Below, one piece after another: positions 16,621 through 25,622 of a DNA stretch of 64,000 nt. The DNA is taken from positions 1-64,000 of the forward strand of contig NZ_JAIESM010000041.1 in NCBI RefSeq assembly GCF_019746015.1, in the 5' to 3' direction. This DNA is from Sphingomonas sp. Its GTDB lineage: Bacteria > Pseudomonadota > Alphaproteobacteria > Sphingomonadales > Sphingomonadaceae. The notes under the pieces are model-generated. The model did not search any database. It was not told the DNA's origin and worked only from the letters and a program-made list of their open reading frames with translations. The position numbers and the translations under genes were made by a program. Position 1 is the first letter of the stretch, and the number at the start of each line of letters is the position of its first letter.

Positions 16621-16680
16621 ACTGGCAGCGTACGCGCCCAACACTCCCGCCTTCTCGCGCTCGACACATGGGAGAAGCGG

Positions 16681-18102
16681 ATGGCGAACGGGGTCAGGCT
16701 GGCGGTCACGCTGGCAGTGGCGGCAGGGCTGGTGGCAGCGGGTACGCCGCCCGGCCAGGCCAAGGAAAAAGAAGCCCCGCCACCCAAGCCGTCCCCCGGC
16801 AAAGCCTATAGCCGCGATCCCTATCCCAGCACCTACAAGCCCTATGGCGGGGTGCCGACCGTCATCACCAACGTCACCATCTTCGATGGCGAGGGCGGCC
16901 GGATCGATCGCGGGCAGATTTTGTTCGCCGATGGCAAGATCGTCGCGCTCGGCGAAACCGTCAGCGCCCCTGCCGGTGCGACGGTGATCGACGGCACCGG
17001 CAAGGTCGTCAGCCCCGGCGTGATCGACATTCACAGCCATCTGGGCGACTATCCCAGCCCCCAGGTGCAGGCGCTGTCCGACGGGAACGAGGCGACCGGC
17101 CCCGTCACCGCCGATGTGTGGGCCGAACATAGCGTATGGCCGCAGGATGCGGGCTTTTCGCGCGCGCTCGCCAATGGCGGGGTGACGACGCTGCAGATTC
17201 TGCCCGGCTCCGCCAATCTGTTCGGTGGTCGTTCGGTGGTGCTGAAGAATGTCTATGCCCGCACCGTGCAGGGCATGAAGTTCCCCGGCGCGCCCTATGG
17301 CCTGAAAATGGCGTGCGGTGAAAATCCCAAGCGCGTCTATGGCAGCAAGGGGCGCCAGCCTTCCACCCGGATGGGCAATATCGCGGTCGACCGCGCCACC
17401 TGGGCGCGCGCCGCAGAGTATAAGCGGCGCTGGGACAAATATGAAAAGGATGGCGGCGATCCGCCCGCGCGCGACATTGCGATGGATACGCTGCGCGGCG
17501 TGCTGGCGGGCGAGATTCTGGTCCAGAACCACTGCTACCGCGCCGACGAAATGGCCATCGTGCTCGATATGGCCAAGGAGTTCGGCTATAAGGTGACCAC
17601 CTTCCACCACGCGGTGGAAGCGTACAAGATCGCCGATCTGCTGAAGGCGAACGGCACCTGCGCGGCGGTGTGGGCGGACTGGTGGGGCTTCAAGATGGAG
17701 TCCTATGACGCGATCAGCGAAAACCTCGCCATCCTGCAGAACAGCGGCGCATGCGGCATGATCCATTCGGACGACGCCAACGGCATCCAGCGGCTCAATC
17801 AGGAAGTGGCCAAGGCGCTGGCCGCCGGCCGCCGCGCCGGGTTCGACATTTCCGACGCCACCGCCTGGACCTGGCTCACCTACAATCCGGCCAAGGCGCT
17901 GGGCATCGCCGACAAGACCGGTAGCCTGAAACCCGGCAAGATGGCCGATGTCGTGCTGTGGAACGGCAACCCGTTCAGCGTCTATGCCCGGCCCGAAAAA
18001 GTGTGGATCGACGGCGCGCTGCTCTATGACATGAACAATCCGGCGCTGCGCCCGGTTTCCGATTTCGAGCTTGGCCAACCCGGCGCGGGAGACGTGAAAT
18101 GA
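16681..18102 (+). CDS. Secreted amidohydrolase (metal-dependent)
   Basis: A 473-residue protein with a signal peptide (residues ~1-27, cleaved near GQAKEK). The amidohydrolase barrel is complete: metal ligands in SPGVIDIHSHLGD (HxH), a later His in VQNHCYRADE, His in TTFHHAVEAYK and an Asp in MIHSDDANG, with a C-terminal LKPGKMADVVLWNG composite-sandwich strand. Such enzymes, the imidazolonepropionase-like group, hydrolyse amide bonds, often of dipeptides, in the periplasm. ATG 16681 is preceded by GGGAGAAGCGG. It overlaps the next gene by ATGA. The substrate is unknown. Confidence 0.87.
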   Translation: MANGVRLAVTLAVAAGLVAAGTPPGQAKEKEAPPPKPSPGKAYSRDPYPSTYKPYGGVPTVITNVTIFDGEGGRIDRGQILFADGKIVALGETVSAPAGATVIDGTGKVVSPGVIDIHSHLGDYPSPQVQALSDGNEATGPVTADVWAEHSVWPQDAGFSRALANGGVTTLQILPGSANLFGGRSVVLKNVYARTVQGMKFPGAPYGLKMACGENPKRVYGSKGRQPSTRMGNIAVDRATWARAAEYKRRWDKYEKDGGDPPARDIAMDTLRGVLAGEILVQNHCYRADEMAIVLDMAKEFGYKVTTFHHAVEAYKIADLLKANGTCAAVWADWWGFKMESYDAISENLAILQNSGACGMIHSDDANGIQRLNQEVAKALAAGRRAGFDISDATAWTWLTYNPAKALGIADKTGSLKPGKMADVVLWNGNPFSVYARPEKVWIDGALLYDMNNPALRPVSDFELGQPGAGDVK

Positions 18103-19400
18103 TCCGCTATGCATTGAGCTGCGCCGTGCTGGCGCTGGCCGCGCCCGCCGCTGCCCAGTCGGTGGCGATCACCAATGCCCGGCTGGTGATCGGCGACGGT
18201 TCCGCCCCCATCGACGGCGGCACCGTGGTCATCCAGGGCGGCCGGGTGACGGCGGCGGGCAAGGGCGTTGCCGTGCCCGCCGGGATCGAGGTGGTCGATG
18301 CCGGCGGCAATTATGTGACGCCGGGCATCGTCGCCGGCTTCACGCGGATCGGCATTGTCGAGGTCGACGCGGTCGACCAGACCAATGATTCGGGCGCGAA
18401 CGGCTCCCCCTTCCACGCCGCGATCGACATTGCGCCGGCGGTGAACCCGCGCACCAGCGCGATCACGCTCAACCGTGCCGAGGGCATCACCCGCGCGATC
18501 GTGGCGCCGGAAGCGCGCGGATCGATCTTTGCCGGGCGCGGTGCCGTCATCCGGCTGGCAGTGGCCGGCGATCCGGTCAGCGCACCGCGTGCCTTCCAGT
18601 TCATGGAATATGGCGAAAGCGGCGCCGGTGCGGCCGGGGGCAGCCGCCCGGCGGCGCTGGCCGCGTTCAGGAACGCGCTGGCGCAGGCACGCGACTATGC
18701 CAGAGCCCCCGCCGCCTACCCGGACAATGGCCGCGATGCGCTGCTCAACCGCGCCGATGCGGCGGCCCTCCAGGGCGTGGTGATGGGCCGCGAGCCGCTC
18801 CTCATCCATGTCGAGCGCGCGTCGGACATGCTGGCGCTGATCGCGCTGCGCAAGGATTACCCGCTGCTCAAGATGGTGTTCGTCGGCGCTGCCGAGGGGT
18901 GGATGGTGGCAAGCGAGCTGGCCGCCGCCAAGGTGCCGGTGATCGCCTCCGCGCTCGACGATCTGCCGGAATCGTTCGAAAAGCTGGCCGCCACCCAGTC
19001 CAATGTCGGGCGGATGCGCGCCGCCGGCGTGCTGGTGGGCATCGGCACGATCAACGACAATGACGCGCGCCAGGCCCGGCAGGAAAAACAATATGCCGGC
19101 AATCTGGTCGCGCTGACCAAGGTGACCGGCGCGACCGGGCTGGACTGGAACGCCGCCTTTGCCGCGATCACCTCGAAACCCGCCGAAGCCATTGGTATGG
19201 CAGGAGAAATCGGCTCGCTGCGGCCCGGGCGGCGCGGCGATGTGGTGATCTGGTCGGGCGATCCGCTGGAACTGAGCAGCGTCGCCACCAAAGTCTATAT
19301 CGATGGTGTAAATCAAACACTCCACACAAGGCAGGCCGAGCTCCTGAAACGCTATCGCCAGCCGCAGGAAGGCGCGCTACCAAAGGCCTATGAGCGCTGA
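18099..19400 (+). CDS. Amidohydrolase-like secreted protein lacking the usual metal ligands
   Basis: A 433-residue protein with a clear signal peptide (ALSCAVLALAAPAAAQS). It has the same layout as its upstream neighbour: an N-terminal beta-sandwich (ITNARLVIGDGSAPIDGGTV) and a C-terminal SLRPGRRGDVVIWSGDPLEL strand. The expected HxH motif is replaced by VTPGIVAGFTRIGIV, and no other metal-binding His cluster is obvious. It is therefore probably non-catalytic or uses a different site. The ATGA overlap with the upstream amidohydrolase suggests equal expression and a heteromeric complex in the periplasm. Confidence 0.8.
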   Translation: MIRYALSCAVLALAAPAAAQSVAITNARLVIGDGSAPIDGGTVVIQGGRVTAAGKGVAVPAGIEVVDAGGNYVTPGIVAGFTRIGIVEVDAVDQTNDSGANGSPFHAAIDIAPAVNPRTSAITLNRAEGITRAIVAPEARGSIFAGRGAVIRLAVAGDPVSAPRAFQFMEYGESGAGAAGGSRPAALAAFRNALAQARDYARAPAAYPDNGRDALLNRADAAALQGVVMGREPLLIHVERASDMLALIALRKDYPLLKMVFVGAAEGWMVASELAAAKVPVIASALDDLPESFEKLAATQSNVGRMRAAGVLVGIGTINDNDARQARQEKQYAGNLVALTKVTGATGLDWNAAFAAITSKPAEAIGMAGEIGSLRPGRRGDVVIWSGDPLELSSVATKVYIDGVNQTLHTRQAELLKRYRQPQEGALPKAYER

Positions 19401-19435
19401 CGGATGAGCGTTGGCGCCGCCGTAATGGGGTGCCG

Positions 19436-20890
19436 ATGCGTCTGGGTTGGCGGTGGACAGGATTGGGGCTGGCAGGGATCGCGGCGCTGCTTGCCGCGTG
19501 CAGCGGTAGCGGCGGCGGTGCCACGTCTGGCACGGGCGGCGGCACCACCGGCGGCGGCACGGCCGACACCTGTTCGCTCGTCGCGCGGCAGGACTGGGCC
19601 GCCGCCCAGCTGCGCGAATGGTATCTGTTCCCCGAAACGCTGCCCACCGCGCTCAGCCCGGCCGGGTTCAGCACCGTTGGCGACTATATCGACGCGCTGA
19701 CCGCCACCGCGCGCGCCCAGCGCCGCGACCGCTTCTTCACCTTCATCACCTCGATTGCGGAGGAGAATGCATTCCTCGCCTCGGGCAGCAGCGCAGGCTT
19801 CGGCTTCCGCGTCTCCACCGACACGATTGCCCAGCGCGTGTTCATTGCCGAGACGTTTGAGGGGACCGCAGCGTTCGCAGCCGGGGTCGATCGCGGCGCG
19901 GAGATACTGGCGATCGGCACCAGCACCGCCACGCTGCGCGCCGTCAACACGATCATCGCGGCGGAGGGGAGCGCCGGCATCACCAACGCGCTGGGGCCGA
20001 GCACGGCGGGGCTCTCCCGCGTGCTGCGCGTGCGCGACACGGCCGGCACCCGCGACGTGACGCTGACCAAGACCGATTATGCGCTGCTCCCGGTATCGCC
20101 CCGTTATGGCGCGCAGATCATCAATGATGGCGCGCGGCGGGTGGGCTATCTGAACCTGCGCACCTTCATCTCCAGCGCCGACCAGCCGCTGCGCGACGCG
20201 TTCAACACTTTCCGCAACCAGGGCATCACCGACATCATCATCGACTTCCGCTATAATGGCGGCGGGCTGGTCTCGACATCGGAACTGATGGGCGATCTGC
20301 TGGGCGGCAACCGCGCCGCGTCAGAGGTGTTCAGCTTCACCACCTTCCGCCCGGAAAAGGCGGCCAACAACTCCACCCGCCTGTTCCGGCCGCAGCCCCA
20401 ATCGGCAGCGCCGGTGCGGCTGGCGTTCATCGGCGCGGCCGGCACCGCCTCTGCCAGCGAGAATGTGATCAACAGCATGCAGCCCTATTTCCGGCGCAAC
20501 CTGGCGCTGGTGGGCACCAACACCTTCGGCAAGCCGGTCGGCCAGATCGCGGTCGACCGGGCGCAGTGTGACGACCGGCTGCGCATCGTCGCCTTTGCCA
20601 GCCAGAACAGCGCGCGGCAGGGCGATTTCTATGACGGCCTTGCCCGCACGCTCGACGTGACGTGCCAGGCAGCGGACGATTTCTCACGACCACTGGGCGA
20701 CCCGCAGGAGGCGTCGGTGCGGGCCGCGCTCAACTTCCTGGCCGGGCAGAGCTGCACCGCGATTGCGGCAGCGGGCGGCACCGGGCTGGAGCCGCAATCG
20801 GCCACCGCCACGCTCGCGCCGCCCCCGCCGCTGCTGCTGATGCCGGACCGGCCGGACCCTGCCCAGCGCTATGTGCCGGGGTTGTTCTAG
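19436..20890 (+). CDS. S41-family peptidase, lipoprotein
   Basis: About 484 residues with a lipoprotein signal (GIAALLAACSGSGGG) and a Gly/Thr-rich spacer. A PDZ-like region (~110-215) is followed by the S41 protease core: GYLNLRTFI, then DIIIDFRYNGGG, then GTASASENVIN carrying the probable catalytic Ser, and later NTFGKPVGQ. This is the tail-specific or C-terminal processing protease family, acting in the cell envelope. ATG 19436 gives the best signal peptide. It follows the amidohydrolase pair by 35 bases on the same strand and may be co-transcribed. Confidence 0.88.
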   Translation: MRLGWRWTGLGLAGIAALLAACSGSGGGATSGTGGGTTGGGTADTCSLVARQDWAAAQLREWYLFPETLPTALSPAGFSTVGDYIDALTATARAQRRDRFFTFITSIAEENAFLASGSSAGFGFRVSTDTIAQRVFIAETFEGTAAFAAGVDRGAEILAIGTSTATLRAVNTIIAAEGSAGITNALGPSTAGLSRVLRVRDTAGTRDVTLTKTDYALLPVSPRYGAQIINDGARRVGYLNLRTFISSADQPLRDAFNTFRNQGITDIIIDFRYNGGGLVSTSELMGDLLGGNRAASEVFSFTTFRPEKAANNSTRLFRPQPQSAAPVRLAFIGAAGTASASENVINSMQPYFRRNLALVGTNTFGKPVGQIAVDRAQCDDRLRIVAFASQNSARQGDFYDGLARTLDVTCQAADDFSRPLGDPQEASVRAALNFLAGQSCTAIAAAGGTGLEPQSATATLAPPPPLLLMPDRPDPAQRYVPGLF

Positions 20891-20894
20891 CGGC

Positions 20895-20930
20895 CGTCGC
20901 CCCGGACTTGATCCGGGGCCCCGCTGCCTT
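20895..20930. repeat. Single-arm REP-like palindrome
   Basis: GTCGCCCCGGACTTGATCC followed by GGGG forms one hairpin arm of the element seen in full at 44623-44719. It sits between the convergent S41 peptidase and mannose-1-phosphate guanylyltransferase genes and may act as a shared terminator. Confidence 0.6.
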
Positions 20931-20964
20931 GGTGACGGTGAAAGTGGTTCTGGCTGGAACCACC

Positions 20965-22017
20965 TCAGCGCTTCATCGCCTCCAGCAGGCGCTTCACTTC
21001 CTGCGAGCGGCCGCGTGGCAGCACGAGCACATCCTGCCCGCTCGCCACGATGATCAGGTCGCTCACCCCGACCGCGGCAATGCGCAGCCCGTCGGAGCGG
21101 ATCAGGCAGCCGCTCGTGTCGAGCGCGACCACGTCGCCGCGACAGGCATTGCCGTCGCCATCGCAGTGCGAGAGCGCGTGCAGCGCGTCCCAGCTGCCGA
21201 CATCGCTCCACCCCATGCTGACCGGCACACAGGCCACGCGCCCGGCCTTTTCCATCACCGCATAGTCGATCGAGTCGGCGGGCGACGCGGCAAAGGCGTC
21301 GGCATCGGGATAGATGCGGCTGCCCTGGTGGCGGGCGCGGTCCATTGCCTGGCCGGCGGAAACGCGCATCTGGGGCGCGTGCGCGGCCAGCTCACCCAGA
21401 TAGATGTCGGCGCGGAACATGAAGATGCCGCCATTCCAGTAATGATTGCCGGCGGCCAGCATTGCCTCTGCCGCCGCGCGCGCGGGCTTTTCGACGAAGC
21501 GAGCCACGCGGTGCACCCCCGGCGCCACCTCATCGGCCGCCTGGATATAGCCATAGCCGGTTTCGGGCGCGTCGGGCGTGATGCCGAACGTCACCAGCCA
21601 GCCTTCGCGCACCAGCGGCAGCGCGCGCGCGATCGCGGCGTGGAAGGCGGCGACATCGTCGATCACATGGTCCGACGGCATCACCAGCAGCGGCGTTTCA
21701 TCGCCGCCGGCGGCAATCGCGGCGAGCGCGATGGCAGGCGCGGTGTTGCGGCCGATCGGCTCCAGGATCAGCGCCGAGGCGCCGGCCGCCACCGCGCCCA
21801 GCTGCGCCTCGATCGTGTCGGCGTGAAAGGCATTGGCCACGACGATCGCCGGCGCGAACTGGGCATCGTCCGCCGTGCGGCGCGCGGTCAGCTGCAGCAT
21901 GGTTTCGTCGGCAGTCAGCGGCAGCAGCTGCTTGGGGCTTTCCGCGCGCGACATCGGCCACAGCCGGGTGCCCGCCCCGCCCGACAGGATGACCGGCACC
22001 ACTTTTGCAGACGACAT
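20965..22017 (-). CDS. manC: Mannose-1-phosphate guanylyltransferase (single domain)
   Basis: A 350-residue nucleotidyltransferase starting MSSAKVVPVILSGGAGTRLW, with the GTRLWPMSR nucleotide-binding loop, ESPKQLLPL, the EPIGRNTAPAIALAA segment, the MPSDHVI motif and the FVEKP sugar-binding motif. It makes GDP-mannose from mannose-1-phosphate and GTP. It lacks the C-terminal cupin isomerase domain of bifunctional enzymes. GGGAGGAAG precedes the start. It is divergent from the sugar transferase at 22195, which fits supply of GDP-mannose for exopolysaccharide. Confidence 0.92.
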   Translation of the reverse strand: MSSAKVVPVILSGGAGTRLWPMSRAESPKQLLPLTADETMLQLTARRTADDAQFAPAIVVANAFHADTIEAQLGAVAAGASALILEPIGRNTAPAIALAAIAAGGDETPLLVMPSDHVIDDVAAFHAAIARALPLVREGWLVTFGITPDAPETGYGYIQAADEVAPGVHRVARFVEKPARAAAEAMLAAGNHYWNGGIFMFRADIYLGELAAHAPQMRVSAGQAMDRARHQGSRIYPDADAFAASPADSIDYAVMEKAGRVACVPVSMGWSDVGSWDALHALSHCDGDGNACRGDVVALDTSGCLIRSDGLRIAAVGVSDLIIVASGQDVLVLPRGRSQEVKRLLEAMKR

Positions 22018-22194
22018 ATTCTTCCTCCCCCCGCACAAATCTGCGGCTGCATAGCGGCGGCCGCGCCATCCGCAAACCGGGCATTTTCGGCGGCGAAAAA
22101 CTCTTCTCCGCGCAACGCTTTGTTCGGCAATTTGTGTCACGGTTGCGCGGCTGGTGTCGGATTTGTTTACACTCGCACGCTAAGGGGTTGCGGC

Positions 22195-23583
22195 ATGATC
22201 AGGCTGTTCAAGCATTATGTGCCCAATGCCGTGCTGCTGCTGGGGCTGCTCGACATCATCGTGCTGATGGGCGCGGGCGAGCTGGGCTGGGTGCTGCGTG
22301 CCGGGCAGATCGGCATGGCGGTGGAGCCGATTGTGGCGCGCCTGCCGCAGCTGGGCGTGTTCGCCGCCACGCTGATGACGGCGATGATCGCGGTCGGCGT
22401 TTATGGCACCGATGCGCTGCAGTCGCTGCGCGTGGCGACCGCGCGGCTGATCGTGGCGGTGTCGCTGGGCGTCATCATTCAGGCGACCGTTTTCTTCCTG
22501 GTGCCGGAGCTGACCTTCTGGCGATCCAACCTGCTCTACGCGATGGCGCTGTCGATCCTGATGCTGCTGGCGCTGCGCATTCTGCTCGGCAAGACCTTGG
22601 GCAGCCAGGCGTTCAAGCGGCGCATCGTCGTGCTGGGCGCGGGCCACCGGGCACAGCGGCTGAAGCAGCTGTCGCAGCGGCCGGGCTCGGGCTTTGTCGT
22701 CGTCGGCTATATCTCGATGAGCGAGTCCGCCCGCGTGATTCCGGAGGCGATTGCCCGCGACGCCATCTATAATCTGGCCGACCATGTCGTGCTGCTCAAC
22801 GCCAGCGAAGTGGTGCTGGCGCTCGAGGAACGGCGCAACGCCTTGCCGCTGAAAGACCTGCTGCGCATCAAGACCACGGGCGTCCATGTCAATGAAATCT
22901 CTACCTTTCTGGAGCGCGAGACGGGCCGGGTCGATCTCGACAGCGTGAACCCCAGCTGGCTGATCTTTTCGGATGGTTTCTCGTCCGGGCGGATGCTGTC
23001 GGGCGTGTTCAAGCGGTTGTTCGACGTTACCGCCAGCATCGTGCTGCTGATCCTCACCGCGCCGCTGGTGCTGGTGACGGCGATCCTGATCAAGCTGGAG
23101 AGCAAGGGGCCGGTCTTCTATCGCCAGCGCCGCGTCGGCCTGTTCGGCCAGGGGTTCGACATCGTCAAGCTGCGCTCGATGCGGCAGGACGCCGAGGTGG
23201 GCGGCAAGGCGGTGTGGGCGGAAAAAGACGATCCGCGCATCACCCGCGTCGGCCGCGTCATCCGCAAGCTGCGCATCGACGAACTGCCCCAGGCGTGGAG
23301 CGTGCTGAAGGGCGAGATGAGCTTTGTCGGCCCGCGCCCCGAACGCCCGCAATTTGTCGACGATCTGGAACAGAAGCTGCCTTATTATGCCGAGCGGCAC
23401 ATGGTGAAGCCCGGCATCACCGGCTGGGCGCAGATCAACTATCCCTATGGTGCTTCGATCGAAGATGCGCGCCAGAAGCTGGAATATGACCTTTATTACG
23501 CGAAGAATTACTCGCCCTTTCTCGACCTGTTGATCCTGTTGCAGACGATCCGGGTCGTGTTGTTTCCGGAAGGGGCGCGGTGA
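22195..23583 (+). CDS. PEP-CTERM/XrtA system-associated exopolysaccharide sugar transferase
   Basis: A 462-residue polyprenyl-phosphate sugar-1-phosphate transferase. Four N-terminal transmembrane helices (residues ~12-135) and a Rossmann-like central part (RIVVLGAGHRAQRL) are followed by a further helix and the bacterial sugar transferase domain (FKRLFDVTASIVLL, YRQRRVGLFGQGFDIVKLRS, MSFVGPRPERPQF). It loads the first sugar on the lipid carrier at the inner membrane. The location directly before prsK matches the EpsB-2 family (TIGR03013) of XrtA loci. It overlaps prsK by GTGA, so the four genes form one operon. Confidence 0.9.
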   Translation: MIRLFKHYVPNAVLLLGLLDIIVLMGAGELGWVLRAGQIGMAVEPIVARLPQLGVFAATLMTAMIAVGVYGTDALQSLRVATARLIVAVSLGVIIQATVFFLVPELTFWRSNLLYAMALSILMLLALRILLGKTLGSQAFKRRIVVLGAGHRAQRLKQLSQRPGSGFVVVGYISMSESARVIPEAIARDAIYNLADHVVLLNASEVVLALEERRNALPLKDLLRIKTTGVHVNEISTFLERETGRVDLDSVNPSWLIFSDGFSSGRMLSGVFKRLFDVTASIVLLILTAPLVLVTAILIKLESKGPVFYRQRRVGLFGQGFDIVKLRSMRQDAEVGGKAVWAEKDDPRITRVGRVIRKLRIDELPQAWSVLKGEMSFVGPRPERPQFVDDLEQKLPYYAERHMVKPGITGWAQINYPYGASIEDARQKLEYDLYYAKNYSPFLDLLILLQTIRVVLFPEGAR

Positions 23584-25622
23584 TCCTTTGGGTTCATGCG
23601 CTGGCAGCGCTGCTGTTCGCGCTGCTGGCCCTGCGTGAGGGGCGCCGCGCGGGCAGCACGGTGCCGCGCCTGGCCTTCACCGTCGGCCTGGCGGCCACCG
23701 CGCTATGGGCGCTGGCGGTGGCCGGGATTGGTGCGGCAGACCCGATGGCAGCACTTGCCGAATCGGCGCGCAACCTGGCCTGGCTGGGCTTCATGTTCGC
23801 GCTCGTCCGGCGCGACCGCCGCGCGGCGGAGGAAGCGGCGATCCTGACCATCTATGGCGTCGCCGCGCTCATCGTGGTGGCGGGCGGCGTGCTGGCCGCG
23901 ATTGCGGCGGCGCTGCCCCCGGCGCAGGCGGCCGCGCTGCAGCCGACAGTGGTCGTGTTCCGCATGATGGTGGCGGTGGCCGCGCTGCTGCTGGTCCATC
24001 AACTCCATCACGCCGTCGCCCCCGATGCACGGGCAGGTGTCCGCCTGCTCGTGCTGGCGCTGGCGGACATGTGGCTGGTTGATCTTGGTATCTACGGAAT
24101 AGTCTATTTTGGTGCCGGCGGTGGCGATACGCTGGTGGCGGTGCGGGGTCTCGCGATGGTGCTGGTCGCGCCGATCTTTGCACTCGCGGTGCACCGCAAT
24201 GGCGACTGGTCGCTCCAGCTGTCGCGCACCATGGCCTATCAGTCGCTCACGCTGGGCGCGGCCGGGCTGTATGTAATGGCGATGGCGATGGCGATGAGCG
24301 GCATCGCCACGCTGGGCGGCGCGCAGGCGCGGCTGATCCAGACCGCGTTCGTCTTTGGCAGCACCGCGGCGCTGTTCGCGCTGGTTTCCACGCCCTGGCT
24401 GCGGGCCTGGGCGCGGGTGAAGCTGGCCAAGCACCTGTTCCGCCACCGCTATGACTATCGCAGCGAATGGCTGCGCTTCACCGACACGCTGGGCGAGCCG
24501 GGCGCGGGCGCGCCGCCGCTCGACGAGCGCATCATCAAGGCGGTCGCCGACCTGACCGATTCGCCCGGCGGCCTGCTGCTGGTGCGCGACGGGGCGGGGC
24601 TGGTGCAGCGCGCCGCGTGGAACTGGCCCGGCGCGGAAGCGGCGACCGACGCCCGCCTGCCCGATTATCTGGCGGCCACCGCGCGGATCGTGGCGATCGA
24701 CGATGCCCGCAGCGGCACCGGCGACGCGGCCGAGGCCGCCGCCGTGCCCGCCTGGATGTGCGAGCGCAGCGATGCCTGGGTGCTGGTGCCGCTCATCCAT
24801 TTCGGCCGGCTGACCGGCGCCATCCTGCTCGCCCGTCCGCCGATCGACCGCCGGCCGGACTGGGAGGACCTGGACCTGCTGCGCCTGGCCGGGCGGCAGG
24901 TGGCAAGCTATCTGGCGGAGGCGCGGGCGCAAGGCGCGCTGGCCGAGGCGGCGCGGTTCGACGAGTTCAACCGCCGCTTCGCCTTCATCCTTCACGACAT
25001 CAAGAATCTGGTCAGCCAGCTGAGCCTGGTGGCCCGCAATGCCGAACGCCATGCCGACAATCCGGATTTCCGCCGCGACATGGTGGCCAGCCTCAACGAA
25101 ACAACGGCGCGGATGAACAGCCTGCTGGCGCGGCTGTCGCAGCATCATCAGCGCAGTGCCGAGCCGCTGGCCCCGGTGCCGCTTTGGCCGATCATCGAGC
25201 GCGTCGCCGCCCGCCGGCGCGAGCATCCGGTGGTGGCGGGCGGCCTGCGCGATGCGGTGGTGCTCGCCGATCCGGCCCGGGTCGAGCAGCTGCTGGGCCA
25301 TCTGGTGCAGAACGCGGTGGAGGCGAGCCCGGCCGCCGCGCCGGTGGCGATCGATGTCGCCGAAGCTGCCGAGGGCATCACCATCAGCGTCGTCGATCAG
25401 GGGGCGGGGATGAGCGCGGCGTTCATCCGCGATCAGCTGTTCAAGCCTTTTGTCTCGACCAAGTCGGGCGGGTTTGGCCTGGGCGCCTTCGAGGCGCGCC
25501 AGCTGGCCGAGGCAATGGGCGGCAGCGTGAGCGTCGACAGCCGCGAAGGCGCCGGCACCCGCTTCTGCATCACGCTGCGCGCCGCCGACAAGCGCGCGTC
25601 CCGGCTGGAGGAGGCCGCATGA
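23580..25622 (+). CDS. prsK: XrtA/PEP-CTERM system histidine kinase PrsK
   Basis: A 680-residue membrane kinase starting at GTG, which overlaps the sugar transferase stop as GTGA. About eight N-terminal transmembrane helices (residues ~1-275) are followed by a GAF-like sensor (~315-455), the His box FAFILHDIKNLVSQLSLV and a HATPase_c domain (VQNAVEAS, then VVDQGAGM and GGFGLGAFEARQLA). The layout is that of PrsK (TIGR02916), the kinase paired with PrsR. The operon position between the sugar transferase and prsR confirms it. The signal is unknown. Confidence 0.93.
   Translation: MILWVHALAALLFALLALREGRRAGSTVPRLAFTVGLAATALWALAVAGIGAADPMAALAESARNLAWLGFMFALVRRDRRAAEEAAILTIYGVAALIVVAGGVLAAIAAALPPAQAAALQPTVVVFRMMVAVAALLLVHQLHHAVAPDARAGVRLLVLALADMWLVDLGIYGIVYFGAGGGDTLVAVRGLAMVLVAPIFALAVHRNGDWSLQLSRTMAYQSLTLGAAGLYVMAMAMAMSGIATLGGAQARLIQTAFVFGSTAALFALVSTPWLRAWARVKLAKHLFRHRYDYRSEWLRFTDTLGEPGAGAPPLDERIIKAVADLTDSPGGLLLVRDGAGLVQRAAWNWPGAEAATDARLPDYLAATARIVAIDDARSGTGDAAEAAAVPAWMCERSDAWVLVPLIHFGRLTGAILLARPPIDRRPDWEDLDLLRLAGRQVASYLAEARAQGALAEAARFDEFNRRFAFILHDIKNLVSQLSLVARNAERHADNPDFRRDMVASLNETTARMNSLLARLSQHHQRSAEPLAPVPLWPIIERVAARRREHPVVAGGLRDAVVLADPARVEQLLGHLVQNAVEASPAAAPVAIDVAEAAEGITISVVDQGAGMSAAFIRDQLFKPFVSTKSGGFGLGAFEARQLAEAMGGSVSVDSREGAGTRFCITLRAADKRASRLEEAA

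Noticed and set aside
20662..22194. Long upstream extension of the sugar transferase frame
   Set aside because: The stretch runs through the end of the S41 gene and antisense to manC. The protein family begins at ATG 22195.
22141..22194. Sigma-54 promoter for the prs operon
   Set aside because: No GG-N10-GC pair matching TGGCAC-N5-TTGC was found in the gap before the sugar transferase.
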